A stretch of 64,000 bases of DNA from Aquimarina macrocephali JAMB N27 (GTDB taxonomy: Bacteria > Bacteroidota > Bacteroidia > Flavobacteriales > Flavobacteriaceae), in the NCBI RefSeq assembly GCF_000520995.1, contig NZ_JACA01000015.1, forward strand, positions 1-64,000, given 5' to 3'. Below, piece after piece: positions 1-7,271 of this stretch. Each line of letters starts with the position of its first letter. Within the stretch, counting starts at the first letter, position 1. The notes under the pieces were generated by a model that saw nothing but the letters and a program-made list of their open reading frames with translations, was not told where the DNA came from and did no database searches. The translations under genes and the position numbers were made by a program.

Positions 1-432
1 AATATCAACGCAAATATAAACTAGAGCCATTATTTATTAAAGCCCATTTCATTTGAACGTTTTCTGAAAGCAGTACTTAAAATTAAAGACACTATTGAAG
101 AACCAAAATTAGAAGAAGTAGCCAATGGTATCATCTATATAAAAAGTGGTCAACAACAATTTAAAACTAAGATCGAAGACATTTTATATCTTCAAAAAGA
201 TGGTAATTATATAAGCTATATTACTAAAGATAAAAATATTCTGGCCAGACAATCGATTAAAAATGCCCTGGATGAATTAGGAAATAAGTTTATACAGATT
301 CATAAATCAACTATTATTAATGTAGATCATATTTCGGCTTTTGATTCTCATTCGGTAATAATAAAAGATATAAAATTATCTGTTGGGCAATCCTATAAAG
401 TAGTCTTTCAAAACTATGTGAAATCTACATGA
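1..432 (+). pseudogene. 3' part of a LytTR-family response regulator, frameshifted
   Basis: The frame ending at the TGA at 430-432 reads the end of a receiver domain (YLLKPISFERFLKAV, from position 31) followed by a full LytTR DNA-binding domain (for example YIKSGQQQFKTKIEDILYLQ). That frame has a TAG at 22-24 and no ATG, GTG or TTG before the very end. Bases 3-26 in another frame read YQRKYKLE, which fits the segment normally just upstream of the YLLKP motif. About five bases appear to be missing near 27-30. The gene is therefore probably a frameshifted pseudogene, unless this is a sequencing error. The 5' part lies outside the window. An intact relative is at 24856-25611. Confidence 0.7.
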
Positions 433-481
433 ACACAAACTAATCTCTCTATATTTCTTATAGTTTTTAACAATTAAAGAT

Positions 482-493
482 CTTTGATCAAAG
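482..493. promoter_or_regulatory. 12-bp palindrome upstream of the Crp-family gene
   Basis: CTTTGATCAAAG is a perfect palindrome about 80 bases upstream of the -7 element of the Crp-type gene. It is a possible operator, but a 12-bp palindrome can arise by chance in AT-rich DNA. Confidence 0.2.
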
Positions 494-574
494 CTACTTA
501 TGTTCAAAACGGTAAAAGAGATATACCAAATTCGTTTATTATACAAAATAAGGTAAGGGATAATACTAAATTCT

Positions 575-582
575 TACTTTTG
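575..582 (+). promoter_or_regulatory. Bacteroidota -7 promoter element
   Basis: TACTTTTG matches TAnnTTTG and lies 25 bases before the GTG at 608. This implies a short leader and supports that start. Confidence 0.45.
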
Positions 583-607
583 GAAATAAGAACTATACCT
601 TAAAAAC

Positions 608-1183
608 GTGGAAAAAATTATATCTAGTATAAAAAGTATGTATGCTGTAAGCGATGCTTCTATAGCATCTTTAACAAGTAAGATGACAAAACTAGATCTT
701 CCTAAAAAGCATGTACTTATTAAAAGTGGGATCGTTGATAAGAATTATTATTTCATAGAAAAAGGGTTGACTCGTTCTTATTGTATTATTGATGGAGAAG
801 AAGCTACTACCTGGTTTAGTAAAGAAGGAGAATTAGCCTTTTCTATGTTAAGTTGTTATGAAAACAAACCGGGTTTCGAATATGTAGACTTATTAGAAGA
901 TTCTGTTATATACGCTATTCCTGTACATGAATTAAATTTATTGTATAAAACCAATATTGAAATTGCAAATTGGTCCAGAATAGCACATCAAAAAGCTTTT
1001 CTTGATCTAGAATTACGACATATTGCCCTGGCTACACAATCGGCTAAGGAACGCTACGATACTTTTACTCAAGAGAAATCTGATTTATTTAAACGTGTAA
1101 AACTAGGCTATATCGCCTCTTTTTTAGGAGTTACTCAAGTTACTTTAAGTAGATTAAGAGCTAAACAACATTTTTTAACATAG
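608..1183 (+). CDS. Crp/Fnr-family transcriptional regulator
   Basis: This 191-residue protein has a cupin-like cyclic-nucleotide-binding fold at roughly residues 20-120 (KHVLIKSGIVDKNYYFIEKG and following) and a C-terminal winged helix ending in FLGVTQVTLSRLR. Bacteroidota members of this type usually lack the canonical cAMP-binding residues, so the ligand is unknown. The start is GTG at 608, supported by the -7 element at 575-582. The next Met is at residue 11. The acetyltransferase, SemiSWEET and Gfo/Idh genes follow on the same strand. The acetyltransferase has its own -7 element, so this regulator may control them rather than share their transcript. Confidence 0.85.
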   Translation: MEKIISSIKSMYAVSDASIASLTSKMTKLDLPKKHVLIKSGIVDKNYYFIEKGLTRSYCIIDGEEATTWFSKEGELAFSMLSCYENKPGFEYVDLLEDSVIYAIPVHELNLLYKTNIEIANWSRIAHQKAFLDLELRHIALATQSAKERYDTFTQEKSDLFKRVKLGYIASFLGVTQVTLSRLRAKQHFLT

Positions 1184-1210
1184 GTAAAAAATATTCTTCT
1201 AAAACAAAGC

Positions 1211-1218
1211 TAATTTTG
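1211..1218 (+). promoter_or_regulatory. Bacteroidota -7 promoter element
   Basis: TAATTTTG fits TAnnTTTG 27 bases before the acetyltransferase start. It suggests that the three genes at 1246-3104 have their own promoter. Confidence 0.4.
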
Positions 1219-1245
1219 TACGGTCGTTATTTAATTTAAGAAAAC

Positions 1246-1821
1246 ATGCATATGACCGAAAAAGAAAAAATGCTGGCTGGTGAATCCTATGATACGAGAG
1301 ATCCAGAATTAATCGAAATGTATCATAATGCCAGAAAATTAATGCAGGTATACAATGCTCTGGATTCTACAGATACCCAAGGTAAAAAACAAACACTATC
1401 AAATTTATTAGGACATATTGGAGATGGCGCATGGATCGAACCTCCTTTTTTTTGTGATTATGGAGTGCATATTTCTGTTGGAGAAAACACAGTAATAAAT
1501 ACCAATTGCATGTTTATCGATGATAATACAATAACCATTGGAAAAAACGGGCTAATTGCGCCTTTTGTTCAAATATATACGGCAAAACATCCTGTAAAAG
1601 CCTCTGATAGAATACAAAACTCTGGCAATGCTCCCTTTACTACATTAACGAGTCCTGTAAAAATTGGAGATAACGTATGGATAGGCGGAAACAGCGTTAT
1701 ATTACCCGGAGTTACTATCGGTAACAATGTTACCATAGGAGCAGGTTCGGTAGTAACTAAAGATATTCCTGATAATACATTAGCTTTTGGAAATCCATGT
1801 GCAATCATAAAAACCATATAA
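1246..1821 (+). CDS. Maltose/sugar O-acetyltransferase (hexapeptide-repeat)
   Basis: The product is an acetyl-CoA-dependent sugar O-acetyltransferase of the Maa/NodL/LacA type. It has the N-terminal helical Maa domain (MTEKEKMLAGESYDTRDPEL) and then a left-handed beta-helix of hexapeptide repeats from about residue 70 (for example VKIGDNVWIGGNSVILPGVT). The probable catalytic His is H115 in YTAKHPV. The length of 191 residues is normal for the family. Translation may start at 1246 or at the Met at 1252, which matches the usual MTEKEKM opening. The SemiSWEET-like gene follows after one base, so the two are probably co-transcribed. Confidence 0.9.
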   Translation: MHMTEKEKMLAGESYDTRDPELIEMYHNARKLMQVYNALDSTDTQGKKQTLSNLLGHIGDGAWIEPPFFCDYGVHISVGENTVINTNCMFIDDNTITIGKNGLIAPFVQIYTAKHPVKASDRIQNSGNAPFTTLTSPVKIGDNVWIGGNSVILPGVTIGNNVTIGAGSVVTKDIPDNTLAFGNPCAIIKTI

Positions 1822-1822
1822 A

Positions 1823-2119
1823 ATGAACTTTTTACAATCTATACCAGAATCAATATTTGAAATTATCGGTTTTTCTATTGGTTTTTTTGTTTGCGTTATA
1901 ACTGCTATTCAAATCATTAAAGAATATAAATCAAAACAATCTAGTAGTCTTTCACCCGGTTATGTTATGGGTTGGCTATTTGTGTATTCATTTTGGGCTA
2001 TCTATGGCCTTCGATTTGAAGCAGTCGCTTTATGGACTACCAATAGTCTTGCATTATTCTTGCAAATCGGTTTATGTATAATAGTATTCAAAAAGAATAA
2101 AAAAATTAAGCATGTCTAA
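1823..2119 (+). CDS. SemiSWEET/PQ-loop small membrane protein
   Basis: This 98-residue protein has three predicted membrane helices (about residues 13-32, 47-64 and 70-90). The spacing and motifs resemble the SemiSWEET half-transporter: a basic loop ending in SSSLSPGYVMGWLFVYSFWA, then W.IYG, then an Asn (TTNSLAL) in the third helix. The usual Pro-Gln pair is replaced by AIQIIKEYK. SemiSWEETs dimerise to move sugars. Its place between a sugar acetyltransferase and a Gfo/Idh-fold protein fits sugar metabolism, but the substrate is not visible. It overlaps the next gene by 8 bases. Confidence 0.7.
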   Translation: MNFLQSIPESIFEIIGFSIGFFVCVITAIQIIKEYKSKQSSSLSPGYVMGWLFVYSFWAIYGLRFEAVALWTTNSLALFLQIGLCIIVFKKNKKIKHV

Positions 2120-3104
2120 AATTAAAATCGGAATCATAGGGTATGGCAATTGGGTTAAAGACGCTTATATACCAGCTCTTACATATGACGGAAGAGCCGA
2201 TATTGTTGCCATTTCTGCAAAAAGTGATACTACCATCGCAGCTATCAAATCACAATTTGGAAATACCATTGATGTATATAGTAATTATGAAGACTTATTA
2301 AATTCGCCCTCGATTGATGCCATAATGATTGCAGTTCCTGATGCTTTACATGGTAAAATTGTAATGGAAGCATTAGATTCTGGTAAGGCTATTTTTTATG
2401 AACCTCCTATTGGTCATACTAGAGATTTGATACCAAAAGTACTGAAGAAGTTGATAAATGCTCCACAAATTACACATGCCGATCTAGAATTAGGACTTAT
2501 TCCTGTTATAGCAGAAGCAGCTAAACTTATAAAAAATAAAGCTATTGGAAAAATACAAACTGTAAGTATTGATTTAAGGTCTAATTGGGGACCTGAACCC
2601 GATCAGGATACAACAAACATTAATCGCTTATCACTCTGGTATGTTCATGTTCTTAACATTTTACTAAATGCTACACCAAAACGTGTTCTTATTATGGATG
2701 GTCAAGGAACCGATGGAAGACGACAAAGTCGAAGTACTGGTCTTTTTGATTATAACGGTATTTGGGGTGAACTAAAAGTTAATATAGATAGTGTAGATAA
2801 ACTGGTAATTACGGTAGAGATTATTGGTAGCAAAGGAGATATCCAAATAGATATTTTAACAGGAGAACTGAAATTAAGAACTAAAGAAAAATCTTTAACA
2901 GAACATTTCCCTGCATTGCAGCCATATGCAGACTGGCCCGGAATGAGAGAATCAATAACTCATTTTTTAAATGCTGTAGAAAGTGGAAATCCGAGTTTTG
3001 CAAATGCACATCTGGTTGCAGAATTACAAGCTATAGGTATGGCTTCTGAAGAGTCTAAAGATACTGGGAACTGGGCCGTAGTAAAAAGTATGATATCTGG
3101 GTAA
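2112..3104 (+). CDS. Gfo/Idh/MocA-fold protein lacking the EKP lysine
   Basis: Residues 4-120 form a Rossmann fold (IKIGIIGYGNWVKDAYIPAL; then VPDALHGKIVMEALDSGKA), followed by a C-terminal Gfo/Idh/MocA alpha/beta domain. The length of 330 residues is normal. The motif that is usually EKP, which supplies the catalytic lysine of these NAD(P)-dependent sugar dehydrogenases, reads YEPPIGH here. The second position is Pro, so hydride-transfer chemistry may be altered or lost. It is the last gene of the three-gene sugar-related set and overlaps the SemiSWEET-like gene. The substrate is unknown. Confidence 0.8.
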   Translation: MSKIKIGIIGYGNWVKDAYIPALTYDGRADIVAISAKSDTTIAAIKSQFGNTIDVYSNYEDLLNSPSIDAIMIAVPDALHGKIVMEALDSGKAIFYEPPIGHTRDLIPKVLKKLINAPQITHADLELGLIPVIAEAAKLIKNKAIGKIQTVSIDLRSNWGPEPDQDTTNINRLSLWYVHVLNILLNATPKRVLIMDGQGTDGRRQSRSTGLFDYNGIWGELKVNIDSVDKLVITVEIIGSKGDIQIDILTGELKLRTKEKSLTEHFPALQPYADWPGMRESITHFLNAVESGNPSFANAHLVAELQAIGMASEESKDTGNWAVVKSMISG

Positions 3105-3143
3105 TATTCATATTTCATTTTAATCTTCTGAAGTAATTAAAAA

Positions 3144-4271
3144 TTAATTTGTAGTAGCATCGTGTTTCTTAGCACCTTTACCAAGATATTCTGTTGGAGT
3201 CATCGAAGTTACTTTTTTAAACGCTCTGTAAAAACTGGTTTTACTACTAAACCCGCACTCTTCTCCAATAGCCTGAACGGATATTTTCTGTAGTGCTCCC
3301 GATTGCAGCATTTTTTTAGCCTTCTTAATACGATGATGATTAATAATTTCATAAAAGTTAGAACTCATTTTCTCACTCAATACCTGTGAGATATGGTGAG
3401 ATGGTACATCAATAGTTTTTGACAGATCTGCAATTTTGAAGTTAGATATTAGATACCAATCTTCATTTTCAAAAAATGTCTGTATTTGTTGTTGTATCTC
3501 CAGCGATCGCATTTCAGATAATGGTGATGTTTTATATTTTTTCCCTTCCAACACAGGGAGAATTTGCTTTATATCCACAATCCAATATCCTAGTAATAAT
3601 ATAGTTATTGACATTAATCCAGAAAGAATAATTTCTGCGGTTATTGCTGAAGCTCCTGTAAGTAAAAAACCTGTTTGTAATACGATTTCTGTAAAAGCTA
3701 AAATCATTAACAATACACCAAATCGTTTTAATAATATACTATTCTTTTTATCTTTTTTATACATCATTACTAAGGTTGCCAACGCATAGAACAACAACAA
3801 AATCAAATGTAAACTTGCTTGTAACCAATCAGAAAAGGCTACTGCACCATCAGGTAAAATATCATAATAGTATTGTATAATTTCTTGCTTTTCTTCAGAA
3901 CTCCCTAAATATCTGGGAAAAAGAAGTATCAACATCATTAAAAAAGGCAAAAGATGAATACTATCTCTTTTCTTTAATCTAAAAGAAGAATCTCCATAAC
4001 TCTTCACAAATAAATAAAAACAGGGGCCTACCAAAAATAACAATGGATATCCAATCCCCAACATATGCGGCCATTGCTTGATCAGTTGAGTAGTAAACAA
4101 TAAATAGGTAAACAAATGTTGTATAAGTCCAAAAAGAGCTATCGCCAGAAAATATCTCGATTGTTTAAGTGAAGTACTTTTCAAAATAACCAAAACAACA
4201 AAACTACCAACGACAATTACTCCTCCTAATAGAAAAGTAATTCCAAATGCAAAAGACTCTATACTATTCAT
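3144..4271 (-). CDS. AraC-type regulator with N-terminal membrane domain
   Basis: The first 230 or so residues hold about seven hydrophobic helices (starting ITFLLGGVIVVGSFVVLVIL). The C-terminal 100 residues are an AraC/XylS double helix-turn-helix (VPSHHISQVLSEKMSSNFYE; then IGEECGFSSKTSFYRAFKKV). This is a membrane-anchored regulator type common in Flavobacteriaceae, which presumably senses a membrane or periplasmic cue. It is divergent from the SRPBCC gene. The gap contains an inverted AT-rich repeat that could be its operator. Confidence 0.85.
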   Translation of the reverse strand: MNSIESFAFGITFLLGGVIVVGSFVVLVILKSTSLKQSRYFLAIALFGLIQHLFTYLLFTTQLIKQWPHMLGIGYPLLFLVGPCFYLFVKSYGDSSFRLKKRDSIHLLPFLMMLILLFPRYLGSSEEKQEIIQYYYDILPDGAVAFSDWLQASLHLILLLFYALATLVMMYKKDKKNSILLKRFGVLLMILAFTEIVLQTGFLLTGASAITAEIILSGLMSITILLLGYWIVDIKQILPVLEGKKYKTSPLSEMRSLEIQQQIQTFFENEDWYLISNFKIADLSKTIDVPSHHISQVLSEKMSSNFYEIINHHRIKKAKKMLQSGALQKISVQAIGEECGFSSKTSFYRAFKKVTSMTPTEYLGKGAKKHDATTN

Positions 4272-4288
4272 ATCATAAAAATAGTACT

Positions 4289-4352
4289 ACTTAATTAAAT
4301 GAAAAACTGAATTAGATAGAATATATAACAAATGAGTTTCAATTAATTAAGT
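4289..4352. promoter_or_regulatory. 10-bp inverted repeat in the AraC-SRPBCC divergent gap
   Basis: ACTTAATTAA (4289-4298) and TTAATTAAGT (4343-4352) are exact reverse complements 44 bases apart, between the divergent AraC-type and SRPBCC genes. They could be paired regulator half-sites. They are very AT-rich, so chance is a real alternative. Confidence 0.25.
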
Positions 4353-4425
4353 GTTCCCTATTTTCAAGGCTTCCCGTGATTTTCTTAGGTACTTTTATGA
4401 TGTAGAAACAATAAAACAAATAGTT

Positions 4426-4974
4426 ATGATACGTAAAATTTTAAAAGGAATAGCACTATTTCTAGTACTCGATATTGTCATTATACTTGTATATGGTTTT
4501 GTTCAATATCCAAAAGCCAAAGGTGTACAACACTTTACCGCCGAACGAATCATTAATGCTCCCAAAGATCAGGTTTGGGAAGTAATTTCTGATGTAGGCA
4601 ACTACCACAAAGTAACGGCCCCCAGTATTAATCATGTCGAGATTATTGAAGGAGAAGGTTTAGGTATGAAACGTGTTTGTAGTGCACCAGATGGAAGCAG
4701 TTGGGAAGAAACCTGTACATTATGGAATCCTGGTAAAGAGTTTCAGTTTGTTGTAAACACTCAAAAAGAAGACTACCCTTTTCCTTTAAAATCATTATCC
4801 GGTTCCTGGAAATTAGAAGCAATAAGCGCTATGCAAACCCGTCTTTTTCTAGATTTCTCTTATGAATTCAAGAGCCCTTTCCTAAGTGGATATTTCTTAT
4901 CCATGGGAACAGGACAAGCTGAAAAAGACACTGAGTTTTTATTAAATAACTGGCAGAAAATAGCAGAAAAATAA
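4426..4974 (+). CDS. SRPBCC (START/Bet v1-like) protein with membrane anchor
   Basis: A single N-terminal hydrophobic helix (IALFLVLDIVIILVYGFVQY) is followed by a polyketide-cyclase-like SRPBCC domain (FTAERIINAPKDQVWEVISD, residues about 32-180). SRPBCC folds bind hydrophobic ligands in a deep cavity, and no ligand is predictable here. I prefer the ATG at 4426 to the in-frame GTG at 4351, because it places the membrane helix near the N terminus and the GTG would overlap the inverted repeat. It is followed after 10 bases by the VOC fusion gene, probably in one operon. Confidence 0.75.
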   Translation: MIRKILKGIALFLVLDIVIILVYGFVQYPKAKGVQHFTAERIINAPKDQVWEVISDVGNYHKVTAPSINHVEIIEGEGLGMKRVCSAPDGSSWEETCTLWNPGKEFQFVVNTQKEDYPFPLKSLSGSWKLEAISAMQTRLFLDFSYEFKSPFLSGYFLSMGTGQAEKDTEFLLNNWQKIAEK

Positions 4975-4984
4975 AATCAATATC

Positions 4985-5854
4985 ATGAAAGCATATATCA
5001 CAATACTTATATTTTTAATATCCTCACAAATTGTATTTTCTCAACAAAAAATCCCAGATTGGTTTGTTAAAAACATGGAACAATCCATAGGGAGCTGGAT
5101 TACTGATAATGAAACATATAAAAGCAAAAATGAACCCTTTGATCAGTATGGTATGGATTGGGAATGGGGAATCGGGAAACAAAGTATCACAGGTAAACTC
5201 TATGGATTAATAAATGGAAAAAAACAGGGAACCTTTTGGGAATTTCGTCAATATTGGGATTTTTTCAAAAGCCAAGGTATTGTCGCTCAATATGGCAGTG
5301 ATGGTACGGTTGGAATCGGCCCTATGACTCAAAAAGAAGGAAATCAAACTGAAATGATTCAGGAATTCATAAGCCCCAATGGTAGTAAAAATGTTCACAG
5401 GCATCTTTCTAGTTTAAAAGAAGGAGAACTTATCACCACCTCATTCGACATTCAATCCGACAAAACATGGAAAAAAAGAAGGTCGTACATTTGGTATATA
5501 ACCAAAAATATAAAAAATATGGATCTCGGTATTTTTTCAATTTCATTAGCAGTAAAAGATATTAAAGCTTCTAAAAGCTTTTATGAAAAACTAGGTTTTA
5601 CAATGATTGATGGTAATTTGGATCAAAAATGGGCTATCCTTAAAAATGGAAATTCAAAAATTGGTTTGTTTCAGGAAATGTTTCCTAGCAATACATTAAC
5701 TTTTAATTCTGAAAATGCCCGGGGTATTCATAAAAAGATAAAAGGAGAAGGAATTACAGTTACAGTGTCGAATGGTATGGATAAGAAAGAAGGACCTGTA
5801 TCTTTTATGATTACGGATCCTGATGGAAATCCTATTTTAATTGACCAACATTAA
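4985..5854 (+). CDS. Secreted fusion: DUF1579-like lipocalin domain plus VOC (glyoxalase-fold) domain
   Basis: A signal peptide (ITILIFLISSQIVFSQ) precedes a domain of about 155 residues with pattern GSWITDNETYKSK... W.W..GKQSI, resembling DUF1579/lipocalin-like proteins. From residue 178 a complete vicinal-oxygen-chelate domain follows (MDLGIFSISLAVKDIKASKS, then FYEKLGF, ending in ITDPDGNPILID). The second domain begins with its own Met, as if two genes had fused. The usual first metal ligand (H or Q) is not obvious. The function is unknown and the export prediction is strong. Confidence 0.7.
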   Translation: MKAYITILIFLISSQIVFSQQKIPDWFVKNMEQSIGSWITDNETYKSKNEPFDQYGMDWEWGIGKQSITGKLYGLINGKKQGTFWEFRQYWDFFKSQGIVAQYGSDGTVGIGPMTQKEGNQTEMIQEFISPNGSKNVHRHLSSLKEGELITTSFDIQSDKTWKKRRSYIWYITKNIKNMDLGIFSISLAVKDIKASKSFYEKLGFTMIDGNLDQKWAILKNGNSKIGLFQEMFPSNTLTFNSENARGIHKKIKGEGITVTVSNGMDKKEGPVSFMITDPDGNPILIDQH

Positions 5855-5973
5855 AAAGGAAATTTAATACAAAAACCTGTTGATCCCTTAATTCCTTGCA
5901 GGTTGAAATTATTAATACTTAAAATGTTATTTTAAAGTAAAAAGTTCGACCTTTAATACAAACTACCATCTAT

Positions 5974-7185
5974 ATGAGTCTTTCTAAAGTTACTTTTATC
6001 AATGCTGAAGGTCAATCACTATCGGGGCGTTTAGAGCTTCCTGCCGATCAACATCCCCATAATTTTGTATTATTTGCACATTGCTTTACTTGTAATAAGA
6101 ATCTAGGTGCGGTACGAAATATAAGTAGAGGACTTACTTCTCAAGGATTTGGAGTACTGAGATTTGATTTTACCGGGCTTGGAGAAAGCGAAGGTGATTT
6201 TGAAGACACCAACTTTTCTGGTAATGTCGAAGATCTTGTAGCCGCAGCAGACTTTTTGGCAAAAAAGTATAAAGCTCCTACTCTACTTATTGGGCATTCT
6301 CTTGGAGGTGCCGCTTCAATATTTGCAGCAGCAAAGATTGACACTATTAAAGCAGTTGCAACGATTGGAGCTCCTTCTAACCCAAAGCACGTTGCACATT
6401 TACTAAAAAGCGGTTTAGAAGAAATTCAAATAAATGGAAAAGCTACAATCAACCTAAGTGGGAGAGATTTTACGATAAAAAAACAATTTTTGGATGATTT
6501 AGAAACCAAATCACTTCCTGAAGTTGCAAAACATTTGGATAAAGCACTTCTGGTAATGCATTCTCCACAGGATACTACTGTACCTATAAAAAATGCTGAA
6601 GAAATTTATCATGCTGCAAAACACCCCAAAAGCTTCGTAACCTTAGATGGAGCAGATCACTTGCTGATGCGGAAAGAAGATTCTATGTATGCCGGAAATG
6701 TTATTGCAGGATGGTCCTCTCGATATATTGAAATTCCTGAAGAACCAAGACTTAAAAGCCAACACCATGTAGTTGCCAGTTTAGGAAATGCTGAAGGGTA
6801 TACAACACAAATGAAAGTTGGAAATCATTATTTGATTGCCGATGAGCCAGAAAGTGTAGGAGGTCATGATTTTGGGCCATCACCCTATGAGTATGTATCA
6901 GCCGGATTATCTGCCTGTACAGCTATGACCATAAAAATGTACGTTGCCAGAAAAGGGTGGGATTTACAGCATGTAGAAGTACATACCAGTTATAGTAAAT
7001 CTCATATGGTAGATTGTGAAAACTGTGAAGATCCAACAGCAAAAATCGATACTTTCGAAAGAGAAATAAAGATCGAAGGAAATCTTGATGAAAAACAAAT
7101 TACCAGAATCCTACAGATCGCAGATAAATGTCCCGTTCATAAGACCTTGCATAGTGAAACTCAGGTCATTACTACTTTGATTTAA
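5974..7185 (+). CDS. Bifunctional alpha/beta hydrolase - OsmC family protein
   Basis: Residues 1-255 are an alpha/beta hydrolase with nucleophile elbow GHSLGG and later Asp and His candidates (HSPQDTTVP; GADHLLM). Residues about 265-403 are an OsmC/Ohr-like domain with both peroxidatic-type cysteines (SAGLSACTAMTIKMYVARKG and DKCPVHKTLHS). This fusion is a recognised Bacteroidota family. OsmC domains reduce organic hydroperoxides with a Cys pair, and the hydrolase may act on lipid esters or peroxides. It has no export signal and is probably cytoplasmic. A strong hairpin follows at 7226-7251. Confidence 0.9.
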   Translation: MSLSKVTFINAEGQSLSGRLELPADQHPHNFVLFAHCFTCNKNLGAVRNISRGLTSQGFGVLRFDFTGLGESEGDFEDTNFSGNVEDLVAAADFLAKKYKAPTLLIGHSLGGAASIFAAAKIDTIKAVATIGAPSNPKHVAHLLKSGLEEIQINGKATINLSGRDFTIKKQFLDDLETKSLPEVAKHLDKALLVMHSPQDTTVPIKNAEEIYHAAKHPKSFVTLDGADHLLMRKEDSMYAGNVIAGWSSRYIEIPEEPRLKSQHHVVASLGNAEGYTTQMKVGNHYLIADEPESVGGHDFGPSPYEYVSAGLSACTAMTIKMYVARKGWDLQHVEVHTSYSKSHMVDCENCEDPTAKIDTFEREIKIEGNLDEKQITRILQIADKCPVHKTLHSETQVITTLI

Positions 7186-7225
7186 AGATCAATATCACCA
7201 AATTTAAATACATCTATAAAACAAA

Positions 7226-7251
7226 AAAGACCGTTCTTTCGAACGGTCTTT
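7226..7251. terminator. Rho-independent terminator, usable in both directions
   Basis: The stem AAAGACCGTTC / GAACGGTCTTT has a TTTC loop. It lies between the convergent hydrolase-OsmC and M36 protease genes. Confidence 0.8.
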
Positions 7252-7271
7252 AGTATTACTCTACAAATCAG

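Noticed and set aside
4351..4425. Upstream GTG start for the SRPBCC protein
   Set aside because: It adds 25 residues ahead of the membrane helix and overlaps a possible operator. The ATG at 4426 is more natural.
5875..5909. Weak hairpin AACCTG...CAGGTT after the VOC fusion gene
   Set aside because: It has only six pairs, a 19-base loop and no T run, so it is not a credible terminator.
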